64,000 nucleotides of DNA, taken from assembly GCF_047675955.1 (NCBI RefSeq), contig NC_132915.1:1277001-1341000 (forward strand). The letters run 5' to 3'. This DNA comes from Chlorocebus sabaeus (Eukaryota; Chordata; Mammalia; Primates; Cercopithecidae). The position numbers and the translations under genes are program-made. Below, piece after piece: positions 46,429 through 57,850 of this stretch (within the stretch, counting starts at the first letter, position 1; each line of letters opens with the position of its first letter). The notes beneath the pieces were generated by a model, which was not told the DNA's origin, did no database searches, and was given only the letters and a program-made list of their open reading frames with translations.

Positions 46429-46479
46429 CTTGAAGGCATTGGGAAACCTCGGAGGGTTTCTGTTGTTGTTTAGGGGTGT
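46429..46479 (-). repeat. Right arm of the 51-bp inverted repeat
   Basis: Begins cttgaaggcattgggaaacc and ends tgtttaggggtgt. It is the reverse complement of 45518-45568, 860 bp away. The spacer has no recognised gene. Confidence 0.93.
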
Positions 46480-46679
46480 GGTTTGGTTGGGGAGGGAAGG
46501 AAATGTGATATATACAAGACGCTGCTTTGGGATGAGTCATTTGACCGTGGTGTAGGATGGATCAGGATGGAGAGAGAGCCCGAGTGTTGGGATTGCTGCC
46601 GAGGCAGGGGGAGGAGCTGGGGGTCTGTGCTGAGGCTACCCCTGACCTACAGGCTGTGCGAGCCGCGTGTTTCCCATCT

Positions 46680-46862
46680 TGTCTCCGTTCATCTTCATCA
46701 TGCCCTGGGAAGTCGGTATCCGGCTCCATCTCACAGGTCAGGAAACTACCAGCAGGCAAGGTCCCAGGCCACGCAACTGGTGAACGCACAAGTGGGACTG
46801 GAACCCACGTTCTGGTCTTGACTTGGAAGTCCATGCTCTTTCTACTATGACACACCAGCCTC
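46680..46862 (+). repeat. MIR SINE
   Basis: 'catctcacaggtcaggaaac', 'caaggtcccaggccacgcaactggtgaacgcacaagtgggactggaacccac' and 'ccatgctctttctactatgacacacc' follow forward MIR closely from core to 3' end. It is one of the best preserved MIRs here. Confidence 0.85.
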
Positions 46863-47224
46863 TTGTTTTAAAGAAAATGGTGACTAATAGCGGGGACAGA
46901 GACCGTGGGAGGGACCCTGTTTGGAACTGAGTTAACTCTCCTTGCAGACTCAGCGCCCTTACATTGTACCTCGATCGCATGAGTAAGTCCGTACCCTGTT
47001 ACCTCCCACCTGGGACTTAGGGAGTAAAACCCATTCCGTGCTGTAAGAACCTCCCTGAGCGCTGAGTCTGCTGATCGCGGAGAGAGGGAAAGTGAGTGGC
47101 CAAACATGTTTCAGGTTTGTGGGAAATTGCAGAGGACAAGACAGAAATCATAAAGACGCAATTGAATTACACTGAGCCGTGGCCCCTGGGACACCAGCTG
47201 TTTTCCAGGTCTACAGCGGTTCTC
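46863..47224. other. Intergenic sequence upstream of a CpG-rich patch
   Basis: No feature recognised. A short inverted similarity between 'ccctgagcgctgagtctgctga' (47053) and 'cagactcagcgcccttac' (46945) spans about 100 bp. Confidence 0.35.
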
Positions 47225-47600
47225 ATTAGGAAATTAAAAGCTCGAAGCTCCCCGTCCGCGGCCTCGCGCCCTGGGCCACGTGGTGACAGGAAGCCCTGTG
47301 TTTGCACAGGTGGGGGAGCGAGGCGGCTTCTTGCAAAGTGGGTGGCTGGAAGCTCTGCCTGGAGCGCAGGTGCGGAATCCAAAGCAGACCCCGGCAGGCA
47401 GAGGCCCGAGTGTCCGGCGCTGTCAGCTCCCCTCTGGAGGCGGCGTGGAGGGAGCCCTCCTCCGGCGCTGGGTCAGCTCAGGGCCAGATTCAGGGAATGG
47501 TCGGGGGCTCTGTCTCCACCGAGGGATGCAGAAGGCTTTGGTCCCGTGCCAGGCCAGTTCCTCCTTCCGAGCAAGTCCCAAAAAATGACCCCCAGCATGA
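47225..47600. promoter_or_regulatory. Small CpG-rich patch, candidate weak CpG island
   Basis: Frequent CpG ('ctccccgtccgcggcctcgcgcc', 'gagcgaggcggc', 'ctccggcgctggg') in about 375 bp. A plus-strand frame beginning at a GTG (47096) stays open for 200 codons through it. The peptide is rich in Arg, Gly, Pro and Ser with no domain, typical of a GC-rich frame without selection. No TATA or initiator evident. Confidence 0.35.
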
Positions 47601-48399
47601 TACCTCTGTACACAGCTAAAAGCAACCCAAACTCAACAACATTCCTTTTGAGAACACAGGGAGGAATGTCAACTATTTCAGAAAGGACAAGTGTTTAAAA
47701 GCAAAGGGAAAAAGCCTCACGAGACCCAGGAAAGGGACCTCCTCCAGTTGCGGGTCTGGGGAGGCAGAGGCCAGGCTGGGGGCCCCTTGGGTGGAGGCAC
47801 CGCGTTGTCAGGGTTCTGGTTCCCGGGTTGCCAGGTGAGTCCATGGGAGTTGATATAATTATTAAAAAAAAAACAAACAAATCTCCATAGAAACCGTAGA
47901 GGGGCGTGCATGGACCAACGGGGAGAGTATGGCAAGAACCAAAGATTATTATTAATCCATTTCTGTTCATCCAGGTGCAAAAAGAGAGACTGGAGGGAGG
48001 TGTATGCCAGGACCCCCGGCCGGCCCTCTTAGCTTGCTGGAGGGCCTGCGTGCGGCCCACTGACCCGGCCTTCACCGTCTGCTGATCTCTTGGCTGTGGA
48101 GCCACTGATGCCCGCGTGTAAAGGGCACACACCTAGACAGAAATTGCTCATTGAAATGAGTAATGCTAGAAAAATTCACTTGAACATGGAGAACGGTAAT
48201 AAATATTTAACTCGATCGGACATGTAGATGTCAATGATCATTTCGTCTATTAAAGGACATTTAATATCAAATAGAAAGTCAGAAAATTTAAATTTGGGAG
48301 CCTGACCTACAACGAAACAGCTTTGTAATCTCAAGAAATTAATTTTCTCCCCCGGAGGCAGAATCATCCAGGTATGCCTTTTATGGTTTCTTTTCCCTC
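47601..48399. other. Intergenic sequence, no recognised feature
   Basis: Unassigned DNA. Antisense frames of up to 145 codons at 47695-48132 show no family resemblance. Confidence 0.4.
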
Positions 48400-48783
48400 C
48401 TTTCCTTCCCTTTTCCTCCACTTCCCTCCCGTCTATTGTCTTTTTCTCCTTTTCTTTCCTCTCCGCTCCTTTCCATTTTGTTTTGTTTTACTTTCTTTCT
48501 TTGCTAACCTGACACATCTTTTCCACTCCGAAAGAACATAAAATGTTTAGAGTTTAGGCTACATGACCTCAGAGACACCGCGGGCACTCACATTCCTGCC
48601 CTGCGTGGGTCGGGGCAGGGCCCTGGGACCTGTAGTCAGGACACCAGGCAGTGGCCGCCCTCTGCAGCTGAGCCCGTCCCACTCGGAGCCATCTGGGGGC
48701 TTCTTCGGATATCTCCCATGCCTTATCTTGTTTCTCTGTTTTCCCTTTTTTCTTTCTTTCTTTTTTTTTTCTTTTTCTTTTCT
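48400..48783. repeat. Polypyrimidine tracts flanking a short GC-rich segment
   Basis: T/C-dominated DNA at about 48390-48500 and 48735-48783 surrounds a GC-richer piece (48560-48710) with several CpGs. The T/C strand bias makes these tracts candidates for triplex formation. Confidence 0.7.
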
Positions 48784-48817
48784 TCGAAGAGAGAAACAGG
48801 CATGCTTCTCTCTTCGA
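48784..48817. repeat. Perfect 12-bp hairpin, 10-base loop
   Basis: tcgaagagagaa (48784-48795) and ttctctcttcga (48806-48817) are exact reverse complements around acaggcatgc. It directly follows a 50-bp polypyrimidine tract. No T run follows and the setting is not bacterial, so it is not a terminator. Confidence 0.95.
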
Positions 48818-49089
48818 TGTTTAAAAAAAATCTCAACTTTTCCATACCTTGTGTTTAAAACACAGAACTAGAACTATAGAAAACCAGGGGAAGAGAAAGA
48901 GAGAGAAAAAAAAAAAGGCAAAGAGACTAAGATAAATGTGACTTTATAGTAGTCTGAGAAAAGCCAATTGACTACAATTAAAATAAAACAATGTATCTTT
49001 CAATGTGTCCTGTGAACTTCTCTCCCAGCCAAATTCATAGGATTAAAATGTGCTCCTGGTGAGACGTCACCATTCATGATGTGGCTGGG

Positions 49090-49215
49090 AGGTAAAACTT
49101 AGCTCAACAAAAACGTACTGAGGAACATCTGTGTGCCTGTGTTAGGCCCCGGAAAAAAGAAATGAACAAATCAGACAATGTCCCTGCCCTCAACGACCTT
49201 ACATGGGGAAAACAA
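49090..49215 (+). repeat. MIR/L2-like fragment
   Basis: 'gtactgaggaacatctgtgtgcctgtgttaggccccgg' followed by 'aatgaacaaatcagacaatgtccctgccctcaacgaccttacat' follows an old SINE/LINE2-like consensus ('tgtgccaggcac...aacaaaacagacaaggtccctgccctcatggagctt'). Confidence 0.55.
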
Positions 49216-49390
49216 GAACAACTTCCTATTAGGAACTATAGAACATCAAGCCAGGCTGAGACAGGTGGAACGGCTGAGAGGAGGTGGCCGCAGGGGCTGA
49301 GGGGCATTGACACCATGACAGAGTGGTCAGAAAGTTTTCTCTTCTGGGGAGACGTTGGGTTTTTTGTTCGTTTGTTTTTGTTTTATGTTT

Positions 49391-49688
49391 TTGGTTTTTT
49401 TTTTGAGACAGGGTCTTGCTCTGTCTCCCAGGCTGGAGAGCTGTGACCCAGTCATGGCTCACTGTAGCCTTGACCTCCTGGGCTCAAGCGATTCTCCCAT
49501 TTCAGCCTCCCGTGTAGCTGGGATGACAGGACTGTGCTGCCACACTCCACTACTTAAATATATATATATATATATATTTTTTAGAGGTGGGGTCTCGTTA
49601 TGTTGCCCAGGCTGGTCTTGAACTCCTGGGCTCAAGGGATCCTCCTGCCTCAGCTTCCCAAAGTTCTAGGATTACAGGCATGATCTGT
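49391..49688 (-). mobile_element. AluJ with internal (TA)n
   Basis: Antisense diverged Alu ('tcactgtagccttgacctcctgggctcaag' is AluJ-like). Its mid-linker has become a (TA)n run at about 49557-49578. Confidence 0.93.
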
Positions 49689-50311
49689 GGCTCCCGGCTG
49701 CTGGGGAAACAGTTGACCTGAGCCCTGAGTGAACGGGAGAAGCAGCCAGGTGCACATCTCTCAAATGAGCTTCCCTGGCAGAGGGAACAGGCCGCCGCTG
49801 CCTGACCCCTGAAGCAGCTGAGATGTGCCTGGCCTGACTGAATATCAGCGGAGGCCTATGTGACTGGAGCCGCCATATGATTTGCAAGGCCCAGTGCAAA
49901 ATGAAAATGCAGGGTCTCGTGTTCAAAAATTATTTAAACCTTCAAAAAGACAACAGCAGAACACTGAACGGATTGTGGGGCCCCTCCAAGCTGGGGCCCT
50001 GGGTGACCTTACGTGTCCCCTGGCCAGCCCTAGAGGCAGCAAGGCAGGTGATGAGGTCTGTCTGAGGACTTAAGGCTGATCCGATGGCTTGGTAAGCCAT
50101 TGTGGGGACCTTCGATTTCCCTCCAAGTGCAACAGGAAAGCCATTGTCAGGTTCTGAGTGGAGAGGGGGTGACCCAATATACTTCTAGCAGGATCTCTGA
50201 CTCCTGTGTGGAGGGGAACCTGGGGAGATTAGGGTCCCAGCAGGGACACCAGTGAGGAGTTCCGGCAGGGGCCTGGAGAATGACAACAACTACAAGAGAG
50301 AAAGAAGGACA
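49689..50311. other. Intergenic sequence, one old-repeat-like segment
   Basis: 50090-50290 ('aggaaagccattgtcaggttctgagtggagagggggtgacccaat') resembles a common old repeat with text such as 'gccattgaaggttttgagcaggggagtgac'. Otherwise unassigned. Confidence 0.4.
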
Positions 50312-50604
50312 TGCCAGGTGCAGTGACTCACGCCTGTAATGCCAGCACTTTGGGAGGCCGAGGCAGGTGGATCACCTGAGGTCAAGAGGTCGAGATCAGC
50401 CTGGCCAACATGGCAAAACCCCATCTCTACTAAAAATTAGCCAAGTGTGGTATCTCGCACCTGTAATCCCAGCTACTCGGGAGGCTGAGGCAGAAGAATC
50501 ACATGAACCTGGGAGGCAGGGGTTGCAGCGAGCTGAGAAGGCAAAGAGCCTTCAGTCCAGCCTGGGTGACAGAGGGAAACTCTATCTCAAAATAATTTAA
50601 TAAA
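50312..50604 (+). mobile_element. Full-length Alu (AluS-like)
   Basis: Dimeric Alu starting 'tgccaggtgcagtgactcacg' with perfect 15-bp duplications agagaaagaaggaca at 50297-50311 and 50605-50619. Confidence 0.96.
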
Positions 50605-50619
50605 AGAGAAAGAAGGACA

Positions 50620-51239
50620 CCGCTCTCTCACCATAATTGGATGCAATGCTGCCCTCACCACCCCCAGTATTTGGAGCTTTCTGTGTGTTCTTTGGCTCCA
50701 GCCATGAGTGAAACTGCTCTTGGGCTGGAGGAGATGTGGGTCTCATGCTAAAAGGCGTGGGGCAGAAAGAGAGGCCGGGGCTGCAGGCACCTTTTAGCTT
50801 CCAGAACGCATGCACCTCTGCTGCTGTGATGCCCAGTGAGGACAGGAAGCAGAAAGAACATAAATACATCCTGCAGGAAAATCCTCTCCTGCAGGGCCCT
50901 TGCTTGGAATTCCATTTCTCTTTCTTTAAAGGAAAAGGAAATTCCTGAGGGCTTAAAGAATGTCTGTCAGTGCCTCCCTCAGGTGTCACAAGAGAGGAGG
51001 TTTGGAATTCTAACGGAGCTGAGCCGAAAGGAAGGGCCAGGCTTGAGGCGTGACCTCGTAGGTGGCCTCTGTAGGGTGCGACTGCATGCCCCTGCTCCAT
51101 GGAGGGACCCAGGAGACGCTGCCTTCTGAACAGTGCTGTGAGGGCAGACTTGGGTGGCGCTATGGGAGGGAGATCAAGGATGCTTCTCCCCGAAGAAGGA
51201 GGCAAAAGTGATTAAGACAAAAAAAGGAAGAAGAAAGAA
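50620..51239. other. Intergenic sequence, no recognised feature
   Basis: An antisense frame of about 200 codons (50597-51205) is open but has no recognised domain and starts in Alu-flanking sequence. Not called. Confidence 0.4.
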
Positions 51240-51660
51240 AAATGAATAGATGAAAATGACCTGATATATCAATACAACAGAATAATGTTCAACAATAGAA
51301 GAAGTTACAGATGAACAATACATACAATATGGAGAATCTGAAATAATGTCTGCTAAGTGAGGAAGTCAGACAGGAGTACTGTTGTGTGACTCCACTCATG
51401 CAACACTTCAGAAGATGCAAGCCCAGTCTTAAAACAGGAAGCAGATGAGTCCATGGTTGCCAGGGATGAGGAGTGGAAGGGGGAGCGAGGAGAGGGAGGA
51501 TGGAACTTTTGGTTGCTAGATATTTTCATTGCCTTCTTTGTGCTGATGGTTTAATGGGTATAATTCACACATCAAAATTTATCAAATTGTACAGCTTAAA
51601 TATATGTACTTTATTGCACTAATTGTATTTTGATAAAACTATACTTTTTTAAAAGAGAAA
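51240..51660 (+). repeat. L1M 3' end
   Basis: 'acagaataatgttcaacaatag', 'gctaagtgaggaagtcagacaggag', 'gagtccatggttgccagggatgagg' and 'attgtacagcttaaatatatgtac' to 'gataaaactatac' follow the L1M ORF2 terminus and 3' UTR. Non-coding. Confidence 0.75.
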
Positions 51661-51665
51661 AAAGG

Positions 51666-51967
51666 GCTGGGCGCAGTGGCTCACGCTTGTAATCCCAGCA
51701 CTCTGGGAGGCCAAGGTGGGCGGATCACGAGGTTAGGAGATCGAGACCATCCTGGCTAACACAGTGAAACCCCGTCTCTACTAAAAATACAAAAAATTAG
51801 CCAGGCGTGGTGGCTGGCACCTGTAGTCCCAGCTACTTGGGAGGCTGAGGCAGGAGAATGGCGTGAACCCAGGAGGCAGAGCTTGCAGGGAGCCGAGATC
51901 ACACCACTGCACTCCAGCCTGGACGACAGAGTGAGACTCCGTCTCCAAAAAAAAAAAAAAAAAAAAA
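51666..51967 (+). mobile_element. AluY
   Basis: Low-divergence dimeric Alu from 'ggctgggcgcagtggctcacg' to a 20-A tail. It includes 'gagatcgagaccatcctggctaacac' and 'gagaatggcgtgaacc', AluY-typical. It is inserted directly after the L1M 3' end. Confidence 0.95.
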
Positions 51968-52084
51968 GGAGTAGAGTAGTAGAGTAGGACTAGCGGACTA
52001 GCATCATTAGCCAGCCGTTTATGAACCACAGATACACTTTAATATGGATTCGTGCCTATTCACAGCAACATTCTGGTTACTTCT

Positions 52085-52200
52085 TACCGACATTTGTACA
52101 AGAAGGAAGAGGTCGAGTAACTTGCCTAAGGTCACTCATTTGGAAACAGAGGAATTTGGCTTCAAAGCCAAGCTCCTGGTTTTTCCATCTTGCCAAAACC
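52085..52200 (+). repeat. MIR SINE fragment
   Basis: 'gtcgagtaacttgcctaaggtcactcatttggaaacagagg' and 'ttggcttcaaagccaagctcc' match the forward MIR core and 3' part. Confidence 0.75.
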
Positions 52201-52299
52201 ATGATAGTGGGGTTGGTTTTGTGTTTTGTTTTATTTTGTTTTGTTTTTAATGGTCACATATTACTCTCCCCTCATTGACTTCTCCCCTTCATTCTGTAT

Positions 52300-52770
52300 G
52301 GGCTTCCAATTGCTTCAGCCAATAAGTACGAGAAAAGTGACTATATCACTTCCGCTGCTAGGTCCGAGAAAGCGACACCGCGTCTGTCTCTTCTAGCCTC
52401 TTGGGACTCTTGTGCTTGAAATACTTGCTCTTAGAATGTTTCCTCTTGGAACCTGTCCGCCGTGCTATGAGAAGCCCAAGCCATGTGGAGAGGCCACATA
52501 CTTGTAAGTGCTTTGGTCAACAGTCCCAGTAAGCCCAGCTTGGAGCAGCCCAGCTAGGCATGCAGGAGAAGACACCATCTTGAAAGTAGATCCTCCAGCC
52601 TCAGTTGTTCCAGTCTTCCCAGCTGAGGCCCAGACACCACGGAGCAGAGACAAGCCATCTCTATTGTGTCTTTTCCAAATTGTCAGTCCACAGAATATGT
52701 AAGCCTATTCTAAAGGCTATTGTTTTATGCCACCAACTTTGGAGTAGTTGGCTATGCCAGACAACTAGAG
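52300..52770. repeat. Ancient interspersed repeat, family not named
   Basis: 'gctatgagaagcccaagccatgtggagaggccacat', 'accatcttgaaagtagatcctccagcc', 'gagcagagacaagccatctct' and 'gctattgttttatgccaccaactttggagtagtt' are, in order, what I remember of a frequent old mammalian repeat. Name uncertain. Confidence 0.45.
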
Positions 52771-55180
52771 TCGTAATTTTGTCTTGGGCTGACTTGATGG
52801 TATAAATGGATCTAAGCAATAGATCCACGGTTTGGGACTATACTGACTACAAAAACAACAAACTAATCCTTCATCTGTTATCAACTCTAGTCCAGTTTTT
52901 TAGAAATGTCATGTGGTCTCTTAAATGCTGTCATTCAAATAAGACCTTCCTGGGCCAAACAGCCGATACATCTTCTTACGCAAGTTTAACTAAAGTCTTT
53001 CTGGCTTATGTGAGATCGTGAAAGCCTCCTTTTGACACAATAATCCCATGCTCTGTAGTCTGTGAAGTCATTTGGAATTACATGGCAAATGACATTTATA
53101 AAGCAACAACTAGCTGGTGAAAGCAACGTTAAATCAGAACATTCTAATAACTTCAATTTTTATCAAGAGTAATATGTTTTAGGCTGTATTTCTCAAACAA
53201 GAAGGCTTGGTCAAGTTTATATTTATTCAGATACCCAAACCATGTCCAGATTACATTTGAACATTTCTTTGAGGGCTCTATGTCCCATTTAACTGCTTTT
53301 GACAAGTGTGATACCCTCTAAACCTAAATAATGTGTTTCCCCTGAAAACCCCCTCAGCTAAAAACACATTGTACTGCAAGTAAAAGGGTTGCATCATCTA
53401 AATTCCGTTATCTGTAGCATTTTGTAAAAGGCCATGAACTAAGAACGCACCCTTGTTCTTGATTTCAGGGTGTCTGAAGCAAGGCTTGAGCATGAGGCCA
53501 TGAGGGTGCTGCCCTGCAGCCAGGGGTCCGGCCGCTCGTCCAGGACTTGATCTCCAGGCTCTTAGCTCACCAAGGTGGGATGCAGCAGCTTGCAACTTCT
53601 TGGGGGAAAATAATTCTTGAGAAGTAATTTCAAGGGGTAAACTGGTGATTTTTTGGACAGAGCTTGGGAGAATATCTGGGGCAGAACAAAGACAGGAGAG
53701 GAAAGAGTAGGCTCAGAGCAGGGGAGGGTGGTGAAGTAACACCTAGAACTCTGAAAACCCTTGTCTCCAACTGTGGCTGTCTTCACAAATCCCGACGGCA
53801 AAGGCTGCATGACTGTCCTGGTAACCCGTCTGCCTTGAGGGCCTTTGGCCCTGCCCAAACCCATAGTCATGCTGCTGTGTTGGACCCATGAACTGCAAAT
53901 CCCTTTAGTGAGCGTGTGCAGAGGACTACGGCAGAAACCCACACGAGAGACTTGGGTACTGCAGCGATCCGTTGTCTGGGAAGATTAAGTGGCTCTGCTG
54001 GCTTCCATGCTGCCATCTGACTGTGGTCACCTTGAAAGTTAAGTCTTCACTTGTTTTTATCAGTGTGGCTAGCCTTGCTTCTGTTCTTAGGTTAAAAATA
54101 CACCAGGGAAAACCCACTCCACCACCACAAAGCGTAAGGCCTGGACGTGGCTAGAGGTTGGTTTTATGAGCTTGTCAGAAATGAATCATCAAGCTACTTG
54201 AAGCCAGAGACTCCAGGAAATCTAAACATGTGATAATGCTTGTTTTTGCTTAATTTAGTGAAGCAAGACTGGAGTCAAACCTGCTGCCATGCACAAGGCA
54301 GGCAGATTTTTATAAAAACAGAAGGTTTGTCCTCAAGATTCCCAAACGCCTGTGTCATCAGGCTCTGTCTAGATCTATTGAAGGCCCACCCTCCTGTGAG
54401 AAGCACAGATGCAATTCAAGCCAAGTTCAACCGGATTGAAAGCTCCTTGGGGGTGGTTACTGCACCTCATACAGCTTTTGTCCCTCAGAGTAAACATGTG
54501 TGTAAGATCAGGTTCCCCAGAAACAACTCTGTGAGGTGAGGACAGAGTGGGAGGTGTTTGCTAAGGAAGTGTGCCGGGGAAGACTGGACAGAGTGAGGGA
54601 AGCAGGATGGTGAGGCAGAGAAGAGTCACACCAGGGGGTTATCTCAGGCTGCGGCCCGTGGGGTGGCGCCAGCCAGATCCTGCAGGGACCTCAAGAGGAT
54701 AAGGCACCCGTCAGAGCTTGTCCCCGCTGGCAGCAAAGGACCTGAGCTTTCCTATTCTCCAGGCGTGAAGCCCCTAAGAAATATGGCCAATATTTTCTCC
54801 CATGGGAATATAATTTGGGTAGGGCTCAAGATCTGGAAAATGATGTGTGAGCTGATTGTTTTGCCACCTGCTACACAGGTGTTCAAACACGGCAGAATGT
54901 GAGTGAGCTTCTCCACTCCCGGTAAGGATCAATGGGGTTCCGAATGCTGAGTTCCTCCCACATTGGTGCTCCTCAGGGAGTGAGCCTCATGGCCCTGGAG
55001 TTCTCCTTTAGACTAGCTCAACAAAGCAGGGCATGTCCTAACTATCAAGAAAACCATGCTCCTTACATATTTAGCTATTATGATTGCTTGCCACCACAGC
55101 AGTGCTAGCCTCTATGGTACAAAGAAATCAGGAAAAAAAAAAAATGAATTGGATCCAATCTATATTGAATGGCTGTTTTC
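52771..55180. other. 2.4-kb stretch without a recognised gene
   Basis: Unique-looking DNA. Several frames of 70-126 codons lie on both strands with no family resemblance. No exon with paired splice signals was recognised. Confidence 0.4.
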
Positions 55181-55285
55181 ATTAATTCAGTTACCTATGC
55201 CACAAATATGTACCATGTGCCTTCTGTGCTCCAGGCATCATGCTTGGGTTTTGGAGACACAGAGCAGCGAAATATATAGTTTACA
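55181..55285 (+). repeat. MIR-like fragment
   Basis: 'aatatgtaccatgtgccttctgtgctccaggcatcatgcttgggttttggagacacagagcagcgaa' fits the MIR-like 'ctatgtgccaggcactgtgctaggc...gatacagcagtgaa' text. Confidence 0.5.
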
Positions 55286-55866
55286 AATGAGTGGACATTC
55301 TTGAAACAAAGGCTGGGAGGGATGGAGGGAGGCGTGAGCCTGGAGGCTTAAGCAGGAGTCCTGCTGGGAGCGTCTTGGTGAAAACTGCGCTAGTGACCAA
55401 GCATTTTCACTGCTCATCTATCGTGGGGACTCTATGCCTCTTAAAATTTTATCAATGTCCTCATTTTCTTCCACTGCATCCTAGGAGAACCAAAGACCAC
55501 AAGATGAAAACATGTTCAGACACACCCTCTCTCACTCCAAATCACAATTTTCACGTCAAGCTCCCCTCCAGGGGATGCATTTCATAGAACTGGGTGATTG
55601 TGTTCTTTTATGTGTATCGTCCATTTTTCTTGGCCTTTTTCTAAATTCTTTTATCTTTCGGGAACATAAGACTCACATAAAATAATAAAGGGTTAGGTTA
55701 TCTTTTAAAATCCGCAATAGGTTAGCAATATTTACCTCCTTCTAACTTCAGTTATTGTGTGCAAGCTTTTATTATTGGCATGACATTTTTAAGTTCCTCA
55801 ATTGACCATATATTGGGGTTCATTTTTTGATGTGCAGTATCTTGTAATCCTAAGAGTACAATCCTT
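55286..55866. other. Intergenic sequence, no recognised feature
   Basis: Nothing recognised in this AT-rich segment. Confidence 0.4.
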
Positions 55867-55880
55867 AAAAGGAGAGAGAA

Positions 55881-56200
55881 GGCCGGGCGCGGTGGCTCAC
55901 ACCTGTAACCCCAGCACTTTGGGAGGCCGAGGAGGGTGAATCACAAAGTCAAGAGATCGAGACCAGCCTGGCCAACACAGTGAAACCCCGTCTCTACTCA
56001 AAATACAAAACTTAGCCGGGCATGGTGACGCACGCCTGTAGTCCCAGCTACTCCGGAGGCTGAGGCAGGAGAATCGCTTGAATCCGGGAGGCGGAGCTTG
56101 CAGTGAGCTGAGATCAGTCAGTGGACTCCAGCCTGGTGACAGAGCGAGACTCTGTCTCAAAAATAAATAAATTAATTAATAAATAATAAAAATAAAAAAT
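55881..56200 (+). mobile_element. AluY with AATA-rich tail
   Basis: 'ggccgggcgcggtggctcac' to a 45-bp tail of AAATAA/TTAA units. Perfect 14-bp duplications aaaaggagagagaa at 55867-55880 and 56201-56214. Confidence 0.96.
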
Positions 56201-56214
56201 AAAAGGAGAGAGAA

Positions 56215-56923
56215 ACGCCCTAAGAATGGTGCCCCAGTTCCTACTCTCTACTTGGGTTCAGCATTGTAGAAATGTCGGTTTTTTCAGCCTGCCTATCTCT
56301 CTAGGATTCAAATTGCCTGATTGAGGTAATGTCGATTCCTTTTTTTTTTTTTTTTGATGGATTTAAATTTTCTGGCTTAGACTAACATCCACCAGATATC
56401 CAGGCCGGTGGCACAGCCCAGCCACGTTTCGTCACCACCCCAAGTTCAGGATGTGCTCCCATGGCCCGCGGGCTTTGAGCTGGGACTCCTGATTCCCTGG
56501 GGAGGCACAGGCACATCCGTGTGCTCGGGGTGTTTGCAGAGAGCTGTCCCCTAAAGGGCCCCATACAGAGGACTGGGCTCGGCCCCCTGGATGGTGCTGG
56601 GGCAGGGGAAGGTCACAGATGGGTCTCAAGCAGAAGTATGATGGTAAGAAAGAATAACAGTCCAGGTTTATCACACTCAGACATGGAATGCAGTACTATT
56701 TCCACAGTCTAAGAGAAATAACTGTTTCATGAAACTCTATAAATAATTTACACTCTTTAAAAAAAATTCGAAGTGGAAATCTTTTATGCCACCACTTAAG
56801 AATTTGTAACTTCAAATTGAAGTCGTGAGGTTTGCGTCTCTATTCCACAATTTACTGACTCTATGACTCTGATCATGTTATGCAAAGTGTAAATAACACG
56901 CAGAGTGAGAATAATCATAACGA
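56215..56923. other. Intergenic sequence, no recognised feature
   Basis: Includes a 17-T run (about 56340-56356) without an adjacent Alu. No gene recognised. Confidence 0.4.
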
Positions 56924-57342
56924 TGTTATGGGCTGAACTGTGTTCCCCCAAAAGACACGCTGAGTCCTAAGCCTTAGGTCTGTGAATGGGACCTTCTTTA
57001 GAGACCCTACTACACACCTAATGGAGTTAAGGCACGAGGGTGGGCCCTAGTCTAACATGACTGTCCTTGTGAGAAGAGAAGGGACGCGGAGACAAGTGCG
57101 GAGAAGGCTACGTGAAGACGGAGGCGGAGATTGTAGTGATGCACCTGCAGCAAGGAGCTGCCAACCACAGCTCGGAGAGGGGCCTGAAACAGACTCTCCC
57201 AGACCCTTCAGAGGAAGCGTGGCTCTGCTGACCCCTTGATTTTGGATATGTAGCATCTAGAACTGTGAGAGAAGAAATCTGTGTTGTTTTAAGCCACCCA
57301 GTTTGTGGTATTTTGTTATGGCAGCCCTATGAAACTAAAACA
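56924..57342 (+). mobile_element. MLT1-like LTR (ERVL-MaLR)
   Basis: Starts tgttatgggctgaactgtgt and ends gaaactaaaaca, so TG...CA termini. Internal landmarks include 'gggtgggccctagtctaacatgactg', 'ccccttgattttgg', 'tctagaactgtgag' and 'ttttaagccacccagtttgtgg', in the order of MLT1-type solo LTRs. Clear 5-bp target duplications are not visible. No internal genes. Confidence 0.82.
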
Positions 57343-57419
57343 ATACCTGGCGTGCCTTTTGCAAAGGAAATTGTGCCTGGGTGCCCTTTGGAAGCTATTA
57401 TAGAAGGCTATTATTATTA

Positions 57420-57850
57420 GGACACTTTCTCTTGTGTGGAAACAGAAACAGAAAACTTAACTCATACTCACTTCAGTTTTTTAAACAAGGAAATTTACTG
57501 ACTCAAGAGGTAAGTGAGTTGAGGCCTGGAGGGACTCAGGAGTGCAGATGAGTCTCTCAGTTCTGCTTCCCAGAATATTTCTTCTTGTTCTAAGGACTCG
57601 TGTGGTAACTTCTTGCCGCTCCAGACGCACATCCTCCGAAATTCAGATTCAGGGGAAAATAGAGAGTGTGTGTCCCCTGTAGCTCCCAAAGAAGTTCAGG
57701 ATTGTACCAACACAAGTCACAAGCCCATTTCTTAACCAATAACATGGCCAGGGGATGTGACGCTCCACGTGGCCAAGCTGAGTCACGTGCAGCAGCAGAG
57801 ATAGGGCCTGAGCCCCTCTCAAACCATATGTGCTGAGCATGGGAGAGCAG
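57420..57850. repeat. Ancient interspersed repeat, similar layout to 5815-6240
   Basis: 'acaaggaaatttactgactcaagaggtaagtgagttgaggcctgg' and 'accaataacatggccaggggatgtgac' fit an old repeat whose usual text is 'aggaatttattggctcaagtaac...ccaatcactgtggccaggggaatg'. Name not assigned. Confidence 0.4.

Noticed and set aside
47096..47698. 200-codon frame through the CpG-rich patch
   Set aside because: Begins at GTG, not ATG. It has no domain, and the composition explains openness.
50597..51205. 202-codon antisense frame
   Set aside because: No family resemblance, starts in unique DNA with no promoter and runs into an Alu flank.
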